Part shown: positions 15,492 through 24,631 of the stretch, in pieces
Position numbering within the stretch: position 1 is the first letter of the stretch
How the letters are laid out: each line of letters begins with the position of its first letter
Assembly (NCBI GenBank): GCA_003153295.1
Contig: PLXY01000006.1
Span: 62,001 to 126,000 of the forward strand
Direction: 5' to 3'
Origin: Parachlamydiales bacterium
GTDB taxonomy: Bacteria; Chlamydiota; Chlamydiia; Chlamydiales; Rhabdochlamydiaceae
Length of the DNA stretch: 64,000 bases
Program-made: the position numbers and the translations under genes
The notes under the pieces: model-generated
Told to the model about the DNA's origin: nothing
The model's database searches: none
Seen by the model: the letters and a program-made list of their open reading frames with translations, nothing else

Positions 15492-17015
15492 ATGAATAGA
15501 ATACCTTCATTCACAGAATATGGTTTGTTAAATCGTTGGGCCTTAGATCTTTTCTCTCCCGCAGATTTTCAAAAACTACCGATCAGTTCTAGTGAAGATA
15601 CGGCTTTAGCTGTCCTTAGGCAAACAACTCGAAATATTTATTCTAACTCGAAAAATGGAAGTTATTGGTATGGGGCTGACAAATTTTATTTGCTAACGCC
15701 TTTAAAGGTTATTTATATCGGGTGTGTGACGCTAACCCTTTCCCGGATAGGCGTTGTTGTTAACAGCTGTTTAACTATTTATTCGTACATCAATTATAAA
15801 CTTGCAAAACCTAGTAATGTTGAACAGGCATGGGAGAAGACACAGAATTGTGCTTATGCATTATTTGCCGATTTAACGTGTGCTGCTGGTTCTGTCTTAA
15901 CAAAAGTGATTGTAGAAAATACTCTGTATGCACTCCATTTTGCTCGCTTGAGTTCTCTCATGGGCAAATGTCATTTATCCTTAAAAGATTCTATCGCGAG
16001 CGTCGTTGTATCAGTTGTTGCGGTAGTCTTTAGTTCCATGTGTCTGATCGCCCTTCAACACCCGCAGATCGCCCCGCAATTTTTTACAAAACAACAAGAT
16101 AGAGTAGGCATGTACTTGTCTTTGTCTTTGAGAAAAAATTTGGGCCTTGTCAGCGAAAACGGAGGACTCCTTCCTTTTTCTGAAAAGGATCGTTTAGAAT
16201 ACAGAGAGAGTGATAATCGTTTTGAGGGTTCGAATTACCAGACGCTTTATTCACAGCTTGTTAATGCTGAAGTCGAACTGATTGAAACAGTCCAAAAATG
16301 TAATCGTCTTCTCCCACCCCACAAAAAAATCCAGTTTCAATACCCCTTTAATGGAGAGATTCTTGCACGTTCTTTAGAAGCCTCTTCAAAACAAGTGAGT
16401 AATACACAGGGAGCAGTGGTGCAACATGATCCTAATTCTTTAACCCAATTCATACACAAACTTAGATCTCTACAGCTAAAAATCGACTTTTCGACAGAAA
16501 TTTTCAAAAATGCCCAAAGGTTAACGGCTGAGGATTCATTACCGATCAAAGTTATCAAAATGGCGTTCAGAGTTTCTTACATAGAGATCAATTTTAGGAA
16601 GAGAGATTCTTATCTCTCATCCGAAGATTACCGCGAATGTTTTAATTCTTGTTCTGGCAATAATAATTCACCAAGAAGTGTTTCAACCGAATCAAATGAG
16701 CTATGGAAATCTTTAGAATTGACGTCGCTGGATCCGAACTCAATACCAAGGCCTTCGGGCGATCTTTTTAACCAATTCAAATACGATATTTGTGTTAATA
16801 AGTGGCTTTGTGACCAAGGAGAAACACCTAAATCATTTCGAGAACTGTTGGGGTTAGTGAAGAATACTCCCCATCAACAATACGTTCGGATAAAAAGAAA
16901 GTACCAACTTGCAATTCACCCTGACAAAAACAAAGAAAATACTGAAGTTGCTACCAAAGTTTTTCAGTGCCTCGAGACGATCATCGAACAACTTAATCAA
17001 GAGTATGACAAATGA
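15492..17015 (+). CDS. Membrane protein with C-terminal J-domain
   Basis: The 507-aa protein has hydrophobic segments at about residues 65-95 and 170-195, a long hydrophilic middle, and a C-terminal J-domain over the last 60 residues. The J-domain reads LLGLVKNTP, IKRKYQLAIHPDKN with the HPD triad at 476-478, then a third helix (EVATKVFQCLETIIEQL). HPD is the Hsp70-stimulating motif. The start ATG at 15492 has no clear ribosome site; a TTG at 15468 is possible. Its stop overlaps the next start (ATGA). It may recruit a bacterial or host Hsp70, which is inferred. Confidence 0.7.
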   Translation: MNRIPSFTEYGLLNRWALDLFSPADFQKLPISSSEDTALAVLRQTTRNIYSNSKNGSYWYGADKFYLLTPLKVIYIGCVTLTLSRIGVVVNSCLTIYSYINYKLAKPSNVEQAWEKTQNCAYALFADLTCAAGSVLTKVIVENTLYALHFARLSSLMGKCHLSLKDSIASVVVSVVAVVFSSMCLIALQHPQIAPQFFTKQQDRVGMYLSLSLRKNLGLVSENGGLLPFSEKDRLEYRESDNRFEGSNYQTLYSQLVNAEVELIETVQKCNRLLPPHKKIQFQYPFNGEILARSLEASSKQVSNTQGAVVQHDPNSLTQFIHKLRSLQLKIDFSTEIFKNAQRLTAEDSLPIKVIKMAFRVSYIEINFRKRDSYLSSEDYRECFNSCSGNNNSPRSVSTESNELWKSLELTSLDPNSIPRPSGDLFNQFKYDICVNKWLCDQGETPKSFRELLGLVKNTPHQQYVRIKRKYQLAIHPDKNKENTEVATKVFQCLETIIEQLNQEYDK

Positions 17016-18151
17016 GTAGTCATCTGAATGTGATACAGACGGGTTGTGCAATTGCAAGATGCTCTCTTGCTTATGGAGAAGCGTATCTACCGCATTTCGG
17101 ACATTACGTCTCTAAAATTGCTCGTCAAACCCTGTTTGCTTTTGATGTTATAGAGACGGGTTATGTCGCACATCAGATCAGAAAAAAATTATATGAACGG
17201 GAATATCCTCGTGATACCCTACGTTTCCATATCGATCTTGCTGTGAAAGGTGTCGCGTTGCTTGCATTGGCAGCTCTTTTTGTTAAAGGAGTCAACAAGG
17301 TCATGATTCCCAAGCTAAATCCTCTGGAGCTTTTACAAAGCACTAAGATTCCTAGGGAAGTACTTGAACTTAATGCTGAAGGATCTTTAAGTCACTTAAC
17401 AGCCAAGTGGACCAAACTCCCCTTAGAAAATTTAGTCACAGGACTTTTATTCACCCGGACGATTCTAGATCTTTATCTTGCTTATTTAACATCTGCACGC
17501 AGACCTCTCTTCAACGCTTTGGTTCATGCCGGGACTTTGTTTAAAACTTCCCACTATGCAACTCTGGAGATTAGTCATACTTTTAGCTTTTTATTACAGA
17601 GAATTAATTACATGTGTAATAGAACTCAAAGTTTTAGCGAATTAAATAAAAAATTCTTCAATGTGCCTGTCCAAAAAATTGAAGCTAATTTTTACCTGAA
17701 TATAGGGGGTCTTTCCAAGCAGGAACTCATCGATAAGACTCAAGAGATCTATGTTTACTCTGTAGGGATGTTTAACAATAGCTTTTGGGCTAGATATTGG
17801 ACACACGGCAGGACTCACTCAGAATATCTTTTAAATGTCGTTCATCCTCAAGATGAAGGATTCAAAGCATATATTGATTTCTTCAATATTTATTCACATC
17901 TTAAATATGCCATCTCCATTAAAGGAACTCCACCGCCAGTTCCTGTTGAGGTGCGTGTTTTTCATCAAGATAATATATGGCAATCATTCAAAGGGATTGA
18001 CGTCTTACAATGGATTCCTCGTTTTTGGATTCCAGCCCAAACGGTTCCTTACTCTGAATGGATAGATGCCGAGCTCAATCTGCCGCCCTCTCCTATGGAT
18101 AATCACGTAGCTAAAATCACGACTATTCTAAACGCGTTTTTAAGAAGTTAG
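17012..18151 (+). CDS. Hypothetical membrane-associated protein, partner of the J-domain protein
   Basis: The 379-aa product has a hydrophobic segment at about residues 72-92 (LAVKGVALLALAALFVKGV), a second weaker one near residues 142-160, and a largely helical soluble C-terminal half. No family was recognised. The start codon overlaps the stop of the J-domain gene by four bases, so the two are translated together and probably function together. Its general layout (N-terminal hydrophobic segments, long cytosolic tail) resembles its neighbour, but no clear sequence homology between them was seen. Confidence 0.68.
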   Translation: MSSHLNVIQTGCAIARCSLAYGEAYLPHFGHYVSKIARQTLFAFDVIETGYVAHQIRKKLYEREYPRDTLRFHIDLAVKGVALLALAALFVKGVNKVMIPKLNPLELLQSTKIPREVLELNAEGSLSHLTAKWTKLPLENLVTGLLFTRTILDLYLAYLTSARRPLFNALVHAGTLFKTSHYATLEISHTFSFLLQRINYMCNRTQSFSELNKKFFNVPVQKIEANFYLNIGGLSKQELIDKTQEIYVYSVGMFNNSFWARYWTHGRTHSEYLLNVVHPQDEGFKAYIDFFNIYSHLKYAISIKGTPPPVPVEVRVFHQDNIWQSFKGIDVLQWIPRFWIPAQTVPYSEWIDAELNLPPSPMDNHVAKITTILNAFLRS

Positions 18152-18155
18152 TCTC

Positions 18156-19718
18156 TTATTGAGGAGTGATGCTTACCTTAAAAATGTAGGAAGAGGATTG
18201 GCTATCCGTCGTGCAATTAGTATCTAGAATTGTACTTGCAATTCCTCCGACAATATATCCGACAAAAACAGGTTTTTTATCTAATTTATCTAACGAGATC
18301 ACTCCATTGGGAAAAACGGGGAGTCCTCCAGTAGGAATGAAAGCAGCATTAGTTCCAAAATAATAGATTGTTTGCAGAGGGTCTCCTGCACAAGTTAGGG
18401 GGGTAAATCCTGGGCAAACCGGTGGAAAAGAGTTGATGATGGGAAATGTTCCGCTCATCAAGTATTGACGGTAGATGCCGTGCTTATCAATTTCAACGGT
18501 CGTGACGTCATTAGTGAAGGGTAAATTGCAACAAACCGTGAAGACATTTCCTTTTGCAGGTAACCAAGCTGTACAGGTATTGCATTGGGGATTCGGATCC
18601 ATATTGCAATTTGAGCCGTCGCTGAACATTGATACACTGATGCCTCCAAAAAGCAGGGTGTACATCCGATCTTTCTTAATGGAATAAAGACCCATATTTG
18701 CGCAGGAATAGTTGTTCATGGCTTGGGCAAAGGTATTAGGATCGTTGGGATCTAACATGCGCGACGATCCATCTGGATCGATTTCAATAGGGATTGTCCA
18801 GGCTCCAGGAGTGTTATTGATATCAGGCGGGGTGAAAACGCCTGATAGAGCTGTAAAGGCCATGGTTAAAGACTTTCCATTTTTCTTGACGATGGGGATC
18901 ACGTTCAAGTCTCTTCTTCGATAAGTGGGCAGGGGATCAGGCTGGTGGTACGGCTGTACAATGAGACTCTGGCCGTTATCTATGATTTGCACAGGACGGA
19001 TTTGCCGAGAATAAGTCCCATTCGCACTTGCAAGATAGTTTCCGCCAAAATTTTGTCCAAAAGCCAGCAAAAACGGTTGATGCTCATTGGATTGTAACAT
19101 AACCCCACCCGCCAGTTGAAAAAGAGGGTGAAATATCGTACGTACGCATTTTGCAGCGCTTTTCGACTTGCTCGGATTTTTAACCCATCTAATCAGATTT
19201 GGAACATCAATAGCGGTCAATGCGGATTTCGTATTCATCGTACCGGAAGCTGTATCGATTCCATAGCCACCAGCGACATATAGAGTATTTTTTTTCGCCG
19301 CATAGTAAAACAGGGTATTGGATGCTGAAAGAAGGTCGATTTGTGCCTGAGAAAGATGGGCAGAGGGATCATAGAGAGAGCGGTAATAGGATGCTTTTGT
19401 TTTTGGATTAATCACAAAAACAAGTGTATTTTGCATGGAAGGAGGAAATGGATTGAAATTAGGATCGGTATTGTCGACATCATGCAGACCATTTGTTCTT
19501 CCGGCAAGCAATAGCCATTCTCCTTCATGGACAGCGTAAGCAAAAGAATGGAGTCCTGCCGGAAGCATAAAATCTGCTTGTTCTAGAGTCACTCGATAGG
19601 GGAGTGAGCCTTCCGACAAGGGTATTGTTAGATTAGCAGTTTGATTTGTACAGGGTGGACATTCTCCAAAACAGTTAAATGAGGCAAAAACTAAAAAGAG
19701 AAGTATGTGGAACATCAT
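18156..19718 (-). CDS. Exported kelch/beta-propeller-like protein
   Basis: The 520-aa product has a signal peptide (ILLFLVFASFNCFGE) and repeated blades with motifs such as GEWLLLAGRTNG, NTLYVAGGYG, PFLLAFGQNFGGN and MYTLLFGGISV, like kelch repeats. Several cysteines (ECPPC, CNTCTAW, CCNL) suggest disulfides after export. AAAGGA precedes the first of two adjacent ATGs. It lies 12 bp downstream of a TolB-like propeller gene and is probably co-transcribed. Two adjacent secreted propellers suggest a periplasmic or surface role; the ligand is unknown. Confidence 0.7.
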   Translation of the reverse strand: MMFHILLFLVFASFNCFGECPPCTNQTANLTIPLSEGSLPYRVTLEQADFMLPAGLHSFAYAVHEGEWLLLAGRTNGLHDVDNTDPNFNPFPPSMQNTLVFVINPKTKASYYRSLYDPSAHLSQAQIDLLSASNTLFYYAAKKNTLYVAGGYGIDTASGTMNTKSALTAIDVPNLIRWVKNPSKSKSAAKCVRTIFHPLFQLAGGVMLQSNEHQPFLLAFGQNFGGNYLASANGTYSRQIRPVQIIDNGQSLIVQPYHQPDPLPTYRRRDLNVIPIVKKNGKSLTMAFTALSGVFTPPDINNTPGAWTIPIEIDPDGSSRMLDPNDPNTFAQAMNNYSCANMGLYSIKKDRMYTLLFGGISVSMFSDGSNCNMDPNPQCNTCTAWLPAKGNVFTVCCNLPFTNDVTTVEIDKHGIYRQYLMSGTFPIINSFPPVCPGFTPLTCAGDPLQTIYYFGTNAAFIPTGGLPVFPNGVISLDKLDKKPVFVGYIVGGIASTILDTNCTTDSQSSSYIFKVSITPQ

Positions 19719-19730
19719 TCATTTCCTTTC

Positions 19731-20720
19731 TTAAGATTTTTCAGGCAGAAAAAAATCTGCAATAAAGACCTGCGGTGTGCTATCTCCACGCTTGGACGTC
19801 CAGGCAATTTTTTTTCCGTCCTTGCTAAAAGAGGGCAATCCTTCAAATGTGGAACTGTAGGTGAGGCGGTACTCTTCTCTTGTTTCTGCGTCAATGAGAT
19901 AAATTTGGTAGGATTGATGACCATGTTTTGAGGTTGTATAAGCAATCATTCGACCATTAGGATGCCAAAAAGGGGCCCAGTTGACATACCCATTATTTGT
20001 GAGTTGTATCTCTTGGGTTCCATCCGAACTTATCAAAAATAATTGAAGTATATGTTTTTCCTCTCGATCAGCACGAAAAACAATCCATTTTCCGTCCGGT
20101 GAGAAAAAGGGTCCGCCATTGTAACAGTGATCTGTATGAGTTATGCGCTGTGCATTTGAGCCATCTGCGTTACAAATGTAAATGTTCATGCTTCCGCTTT
20201 CATTGCTTGCAAAGACAATGCTTTTTCCATCCGATGAATAGGCACCTTCAGCGTGATAAGCAGGACCTGAAGTCAAACACTTAAGATTAGAACCGTCCAC
20301 TTCTGCCTCATAGATCTGCATATAGGGAGTCAAATCCCAAATATATCTATTGGAGGTTTTGGGGGGCTCTTTTTCATTGAGTAGAGGGGATTCATGACTC
20401 GAGGCAAAGATAATCTTCTTCCCATCCGGTCGATAAAAGCCACATGTACATTTGCCCTTTCCTGTACTTACCATTCTGAGAGATCTTGTCTGTAAGTTCA
20501 TGGTGTATATTTGATACCCTTTTTCACCCGTGGTAACCGCTTGGAAAATAATCGATTCTCCATCGGGAGAAAAATAAGCTTCACCTGCTCTTTCAAATCC
20601 CATCGAAGGAAAAGTGACTTGCTGAATATTTTGCAAGCAAACCCCTTCTTGAGTGGAGTCAATGATAACATTTCCCCATGCAAAAGAAATCCAGCTAACA
20701 GCAACAAGTATAAATCTCAT
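19731..20720 (-). CDS. Exported TolB-like WD40/PD40 beta-propeller protein
   Basis: The 329-aa product has a signal peptide (MRFILVAVSWISFAWG) and about six PD40 repeats. Each has the core FSPDGK..IF/VF, for example YFSPDGESIIFQA, YRPDGKKIIFAS, YSSDGKSIVFAS, FFSPDGKWIVFRA and FWHPNGRMIAYTT, between strands ending in IY..D. This is the fold of TolB and related periplasmic proteins. It lacks a visible TolB N-terminal domain, so it is TolB-like rather than TolB. It is first in a two-gene operon. Confidence 0.85.
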   Translation of the reverse strand: MRFILVAVSWISFAWGNVIIDSTQEGVCLQNIQQVTFPSMGFERAGEAYFSPDGESIIFQAVTTGEKGYQIYTMNLQTRSLRMVSTGKGKCTCGFYRPDGKKIIFASSHESPLLNEKEPPKTSNRYIWDLTPYMQIYEAEVDGSNLKCLTSGPAYHAEGAYSSDGKSIVFASNESGSMNIYICNADGSNAQRITHTDHCYNGGPFFSPDGKWIVFRADREEKHILQLFLISSDGTQEIQLTNNGYVNWAPFWHPNGRMIAYTTSKHGHQSYQIYLIDAETREEYRLTYSSTFEGLPSFSKDGKKIAWTSKRGDSTPQVFIADFFLPEKS

Positions 20721-20804
20721 GAGTTCCTTGAACGATTTTTTTACACGTAAAAAAATAAAATACTGGTGTAGTATGGATTTTTTTACAACGAGAAAGGAGA
20801 AAGC

Positions 20805-21752
20805 ATGTCAGCAGGTGTTAAAGTCGGTCTCGCGCTTTTTGGGATCCTCGCACTTACCCAAACTTCCGCAGATGAAACATCACATTCAATGACATCTTCC
20901 TCTGAAAATCCACCAATTCCTCCTGTTTACTATTCTTCTTGGTGCCCCATTGAAGTTGATTTTTCACTGGCTTTAGAGGATTTTCGCAGTCTTCCCGAAG
21001 GGAGTTTTGAAGGAAATTGGGGAGCTTTTACTGCAGTTAATTTAAAGGCACCGATACCTCGCGGATTTTCTATTCAGTTAGCCGGTAGTTATGGACTCTA
21101 TGATTGGTATGGAAGGTCTTCAACTGCTCCAGAACATTCAGGTGCATTACAACAACAAGGGTTTATTACCTTTGCAGCCTCAAGACAAACAGAAGATTCT
21201 TATGGGATTAATGCAGGTCTTGCCTACGATTGTATGCTGAATAGAAACTTTAGCATGTTTGCAGTGAATCCCTTTTTCTATCAAATTCGGGGTCAATTGG
21301 GGTATTTAATTCAGGGAGGCAACGAGATAGGCCTTTGGTCGTCCTATGGCATTAATACTGCTCATGAAGTCGCTGAAGAAGTTCCTCTTGAGTTCAGAGC
21401 CATTAGCCAGGTCAATCTGTTTTGGTGCCACTACTTTAAAAATAATGGTTATACCATGATTTGGGCCGGTACTCCGTACCGGAGAGGATTAATGTATACG
21501 TCAGGTAGACCCGGAAGCTTCACTCTAGGCGCTCAATTCTCTATTCCGATGACGAGTTATTTTTCTATTCAGGGAACAGCGGCATATATGGGAGCTAGAC
21601 ATGTTTCAGGAAGCAAAGCTTCATCCAATTATGCAGCAGATGTTTCGATAGGAATTACCTATTCGTTTGGTAAACGAAGAATTATTCAGGGTCCTTATAT
21701 GACCCCAGCCAATAACAGTAATTTCATGGCAGATACTAATCACAACTTGTAG
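20805..21752 (+). CDS. Outer-membrane beta-barrel protein
   Basis: The 315-aa product has a signal peptide (to about residue 22), a short Ser/Pro-rich linker, and a run of amphipathic strands (GFSIQLAGSYGLYDWYG, QTEDSYGINAGLAYDC, SFTLGAQFSIPM, AADVSIGITYSFG). This matches an outer-membrane barrel of about 10-12 strands. GAAAGGAGA precedes the ATG. No precise family is recognised. It is divergent from the propeller operon over an 84-bp spacer that holds the inverted repeat TTTTTTAC-AC-GTAAAAAA. Confidence 0.7.
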   Translation: MSAGVKVGLALFGILALTQTSADETSHSMTSSSENPPIPPVYYSSWCPIEVDFSLALEDFRSLPEGSFEGNWGAFTAVNLKAPIPRGFSIQLAGSYGLYDWYGRSSTAPEHSGALQQQGFITFAASRQTEDSYGINAGLAYDCMLNRNFSMFAVNPFFYQIRGQLGYLIQGGNEIGLWSSYGINTAHEVAEEVPLEFRAISQVNLFWCHYFKNNGYTMIWAGTPYRRGLMYTSGRPGSFTLGAQFSIPMTSYFSIQGTAAYMGARHVSGSKASSNYAADVSIGITYSFGKRRIIQGPYMTPANNSNFMADTNHNL

Positions 21753-21764
21753 AAGGGGACAGAC

Positions 21765-22484
21765 TTACCATTTACCGATGTGGGATCCGCCATCTACATG
21801 TAGCACCTCTCCAGTAACGTGAGGAGCTTCAGTTAGATAAATGATTGCGTCTACGATTTCTTGGGACTTAGAGATGCTTCCCATCGGAGACAGTGTTTTC
21901 AGATAGTCCTTTGAATCGTTCTCGTGTAGGGGCGTATCGACAACGCCTGGAGCAACTATATTCATCCGAATTTTATCTTGGGCGTATTCAATGGCAAGGC
22001 TTCGTGTAATCGAATTAATACCGCCTTTCGTGAGCATGGGGATGGAACCATTTACGCCAGAAATAGGATTATCTGCCAATGCAGCTGTGATACTGACGAT
22101 ACTTCCTCCCTTTTTTTGCAGGAGCATCTGCTGGATGGCAAGTTGGGTGATGTAGATAAAACCTTCAAGATTGGTGGAAACAAGATGTTTGAAATCTTCC
22201 GGAGTATAATCGATAAAACGTTTGGTAAAGAATATCCCCGCATTATTGACGAGCGCGTCAATCGTTCCAAATTTCTCGATAGCAGCTTCTGTTACATTGA
22301 CAGCCGTTGCGATTTGACCAATATCACCGTCAACCAAGACAAGCCTAGGAGAAGCAGGCAGTTCTTTTGAAGTTGTGACATTCCGCGAAGTTGCAACAAC
22401 ATTGTAACCTCTATCTAGAAACGTTCTAACAGCTGCAGCTCCTATCCCTTGCGAACTGCCCGTGATGATGATGGTCTTTTGCAT
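21765..22484 (-). CDS. Short-chain dehydrogenase/reductase
   Basis: The 239-aa classical SDR has the NAD(P) motif TGSSQGIGAAAV, the NNAG motif (ALVNNAGIF), a catalytic Ser segment (GSIVSITAALAD), a C-terminal APGVVDTPL, and a tail ending DGGSHIGKW. The usual YxxxK is altered: the matching stretch reads SIPMLTKGGINSITRSLA, with Lys present and Met-Leu-Thr where Tyr is expected. Catalytic use therefore needs caution. It starts 4 bp after the alcohol-dehydrogenase stop, so the two redox genes form an operon. Confidence 0.9.
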   Translation of the reverse strand: MQKTIIITGSSQGIGAAAVRTFLDRGYNVVATSRNVTTSKELPASPRLVLVDGDIGQIATAVNVTEAAIEKFGTIDALVNNAGIFFTKRFIDYTPEDFKHLVSTNLEGFIYITQLAIQQMLLQKKGGSIVSITAALADNPISGVNGSIPMLTKGGINSITRSLAIEYAQDKIRMNIVAPGVVDTPLHENDSKDYLKTLSPMGSISKSQEIVDAIIYLTEAPHVTGEVLHVDGGSHIGKW

Positions 22485-22488
22485 AACT

Positions 22489-23508
22489 TTATAGGCCGGT
22501 TTGAAGAACGACTCTAAAGCGGGCTTTCCCGCTCATCATGAGCTCGTAAGCTTCCGCTGCTTTTTCAAGAGGGAATACTTGATTCATCGAACGTACACCA
22601 CTGAGTGCGCTAAATGACAAGGTGTCTTGAGATTCGATAGAAGTTCCAGCGGGCCATCCTGCAACGCTGCGGCGTCCTCCGATGAGCCATAAGACTGAAA
22701 CCGATAGGGGATCTTCCGGAATTCCCACGTTGAGCAGTTTTCCATTGATGGCAAGCCCTTCGATTGCAGCGTTGATCGCTTGATTGTTTGTCACCGTTGA
22801 TAAGATGACTTTTGCGCCCCCGAGTTTTTTAAGCTCCTCGCTGACATTCTGGCTTTCACTATCGATATAATGATGGGCTCCGAGTTTTTTAGCTAAAGGC
22901 TGTTTCTCTTTGCCTCTTGCGATCGCAACAGTACGAAATCCCATTTTGACAGCAAATTGAATGGCAAGATGTCCTAAGCCCCCTATTCCCAAAATAGCAA
23001 CCGTCTCTCCAGCAATTGCTCCGCTGTGTCTTAAAGCATTAAAAGTGGTGATCCCGGCACACATCAGGGGACCGACTTCGACGGGCGAGAGGCTATCAGG
23101 AATCAGCGCCAAAGCTTCAATCGGAGCAACTAAATACTCTGCATATCCGCCATCATAAGTGATCCCGGGAATTTGTGGTTTGGAGCAGGTCATAAAATCG
23201 CCTCGACGGCAGGATTCACATATCTTGCAGTGTCCTCCATGCCATCCAATGCCAACTCGCTGGCCTACTTTCCAATCTCCGGCATCTTCTCCTAGAGCAT
23301 CGATCACTCCTGCGATTTCATGACCCGGAACTCTGGGATATTGAATTCCTGGAAAAGCGCCTTCTTTCGTAAAAGAGTCGCTATGGCAAACTCCACAGGC
23401 TTGGACTTTCACTCGAACAGATCCTTTTTTGGGGACGGGAATCTCTTTTTCTACGAGTTCGAAAGGTTTTTTAGGTCCTGGAACTTGAACTGCGCGCATT
23501 TTTTTCAT
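22489..23508 (-). CDS. Zinc-dependent alcohol dehydrogenase
   Basis: The 339-aa MDR-family enzyme has catalytic zinc ligands in CGVCHSD and the PGHEIAGVI helix. A structural zinc lobe (CKICESCRRGDFMTC) and the NAD(P) motif GIGGLGHLAIQF are also present. The layout is that of AdhP/AdhA-type alcohol dehydrogenases acting on primary alcohols or aldehydes. The start at 23508 (MKKMRAVQ) is supported by GAGA upstream; a longer frame to 23562 adds an unconserved 18 residues. It is first in an operon with the SDR. Confidence 0.92.
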   Translation of the reverse strand: MKKMRAVQVPGPKKPFELVEKEIPVPKKGSVRVKVQACGVCHSDSFTKEGAFPGIQYPRVPGHEIAGVIDALGEDAGDWKVGQRVGIGWHGGHCKICESCRRGDFMTCSKPQIPGITYDGGYAEYLVAPIEALALIPDSLSPVEVGPLMCAGITTFNALRHSGAIAGETVAILGIGGLGHLAIQFAVKMGFRTVAIARGKEKQPLAKKLGAHHYIDSESQNVSEELKKLGGAKVILSTVTNNQAINAAIEGLAINGKLLNVGIPEDPLSVSVLWLIGGRRSVAGWPAGTSIESQDTLSFSALSGVRSMNQVFPLEKAAEAYELMMSGKARFRVVLQTGL

Positions 23509-23594
23509 AGATTCTCTTATTAAGCTTAACCAACCTATAAAATCTGGAGTAATAAGTTGCAATACATTGTGAAATTATTGGATTTTGCAGTCTT

Positions 23595-24452
23595 TTAGGC
23601 GCAGATGATTTCTGCAACGGCTTTAGCGACTGTGTTTACAATGCTATTATGGCCATGGTTAGGTATAATGGTGTACTTCGTAGAACCTTTAACCTCCATT
23701 AAAGTAGAGTTATAGTTAGGTACTTGCCAGTCATGCGGTGAAGCAATAAAAGTGTAATCGCGTTGAATCTCTGGAGAACTTTCTAATGCATTCTTCCAAT
23801 CCTGATTCAATTGGATATTGCGCTCTGAGTTTATTGCCATTTCCTCTGAAATATTTTTGGATAGGAGCCAAGATAAGTGGAGTTTATGAGCCAGATTGAC
23901 GAGTGAGGATCCCTGACACGCTCCTACAATGGATACAAATCGAAGCTGCTTGATATGTTCTAATTCTGGGAGTTTAGCTGCAATAGCCCGTGCAATTCTG
24001 CCTCCATTAGAGATACCCACTAAAACGAGTTTTTTTTCTCCACTTGTTTGAGCCCATTTTTTAATCTCTTCAAAAATCGGCATTGCCATGTCATCGAGTT
24101 TTGCGTGACCTTTTTGAAGTACATAAGGAAGGTAAATAGCAGTTTCGGAGAGATCGTACTTCTGCATTTCATCTAAGGTCTGTTTAAACTGAGTAGGATT
24201 ATTATTGAGGCCATGTATGCAAACAACGAGTGTTTGTTTGGATAAATTAGCAGGAAGTTTTGTATGAGGGGTTACTTGAGCTTCTACTTTGTGCCAAAGA
24301 AGACTGATTTTGTTCATGAAATAGATAAAAAGTGTTCCAAAACTTTGAATGAGACTTAAGGCTTTTTTTGTCCAATGGGCTTTCTCAAAGTGGGAAATGC
24401 AAGAGGAAGGATGATTGAAAAACTGAATACCTTGTAGTGTGACTGAACTCAT
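23595..24452 (-). CDS. Alpha/beta-hydrolase (lipase/esterase-like)
   Basis: The 285-aa protein contains the oxyanion-loop region LVVCIHGLNNNP, a nucleophile elbow LVGISNGGRIA (Ser in GxSxG), and a late His in NHGHNSIV, with an Asp candidate in SPHDW. A hydrophobic stretch near residues 36-50 could be a membrane-associating helix. The substrate is unknown. The small alpha/beta core and GISNG elbow suggest an esterase or lipase, but this is not decisive. Confidence 0.8.
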   Translation of the reverse strand: MSSVTLQGIQFFNHPSSCISHFEKAHWTKKALSLIQSFGTLFIYFMNKISLLWHKVEAQVTPHTKLPANLSKQTLVVCIHGLNNNPTQFKQTLDEMQKYDLSETAIYLPYVLQKGHAKLDDMAMPIFEEIKKWAQTSGEKKLVLVGISNGGRIARAIAAKLPELEHIKQLRFVSIVGACQGSSLVNLAHKLHLSWLLSKNISEEMAINSERNIQLNQDWKNALESSPEIQRDYTFIASPHDWQVPNYNSTLMEVKGSTKYTIIPNHGHNSIVNTVAKAVAEIICA

Positions 24453-24631
24453 CTTATTCTATTTGTGATAATTTTAATTTCAGTGATTATGTTTTACAAA
24501 GAGAATTTTATGCAATAATATATGATTAATTTTTTAATAATTACTTTAAATCAAAGTGCCTAAGTTGGAAATTGGTGTGATTCATCGTCTCTTTTCGATA
24601 AAATTGTCTTTTCTATTGAAAAAGAGTAAAC

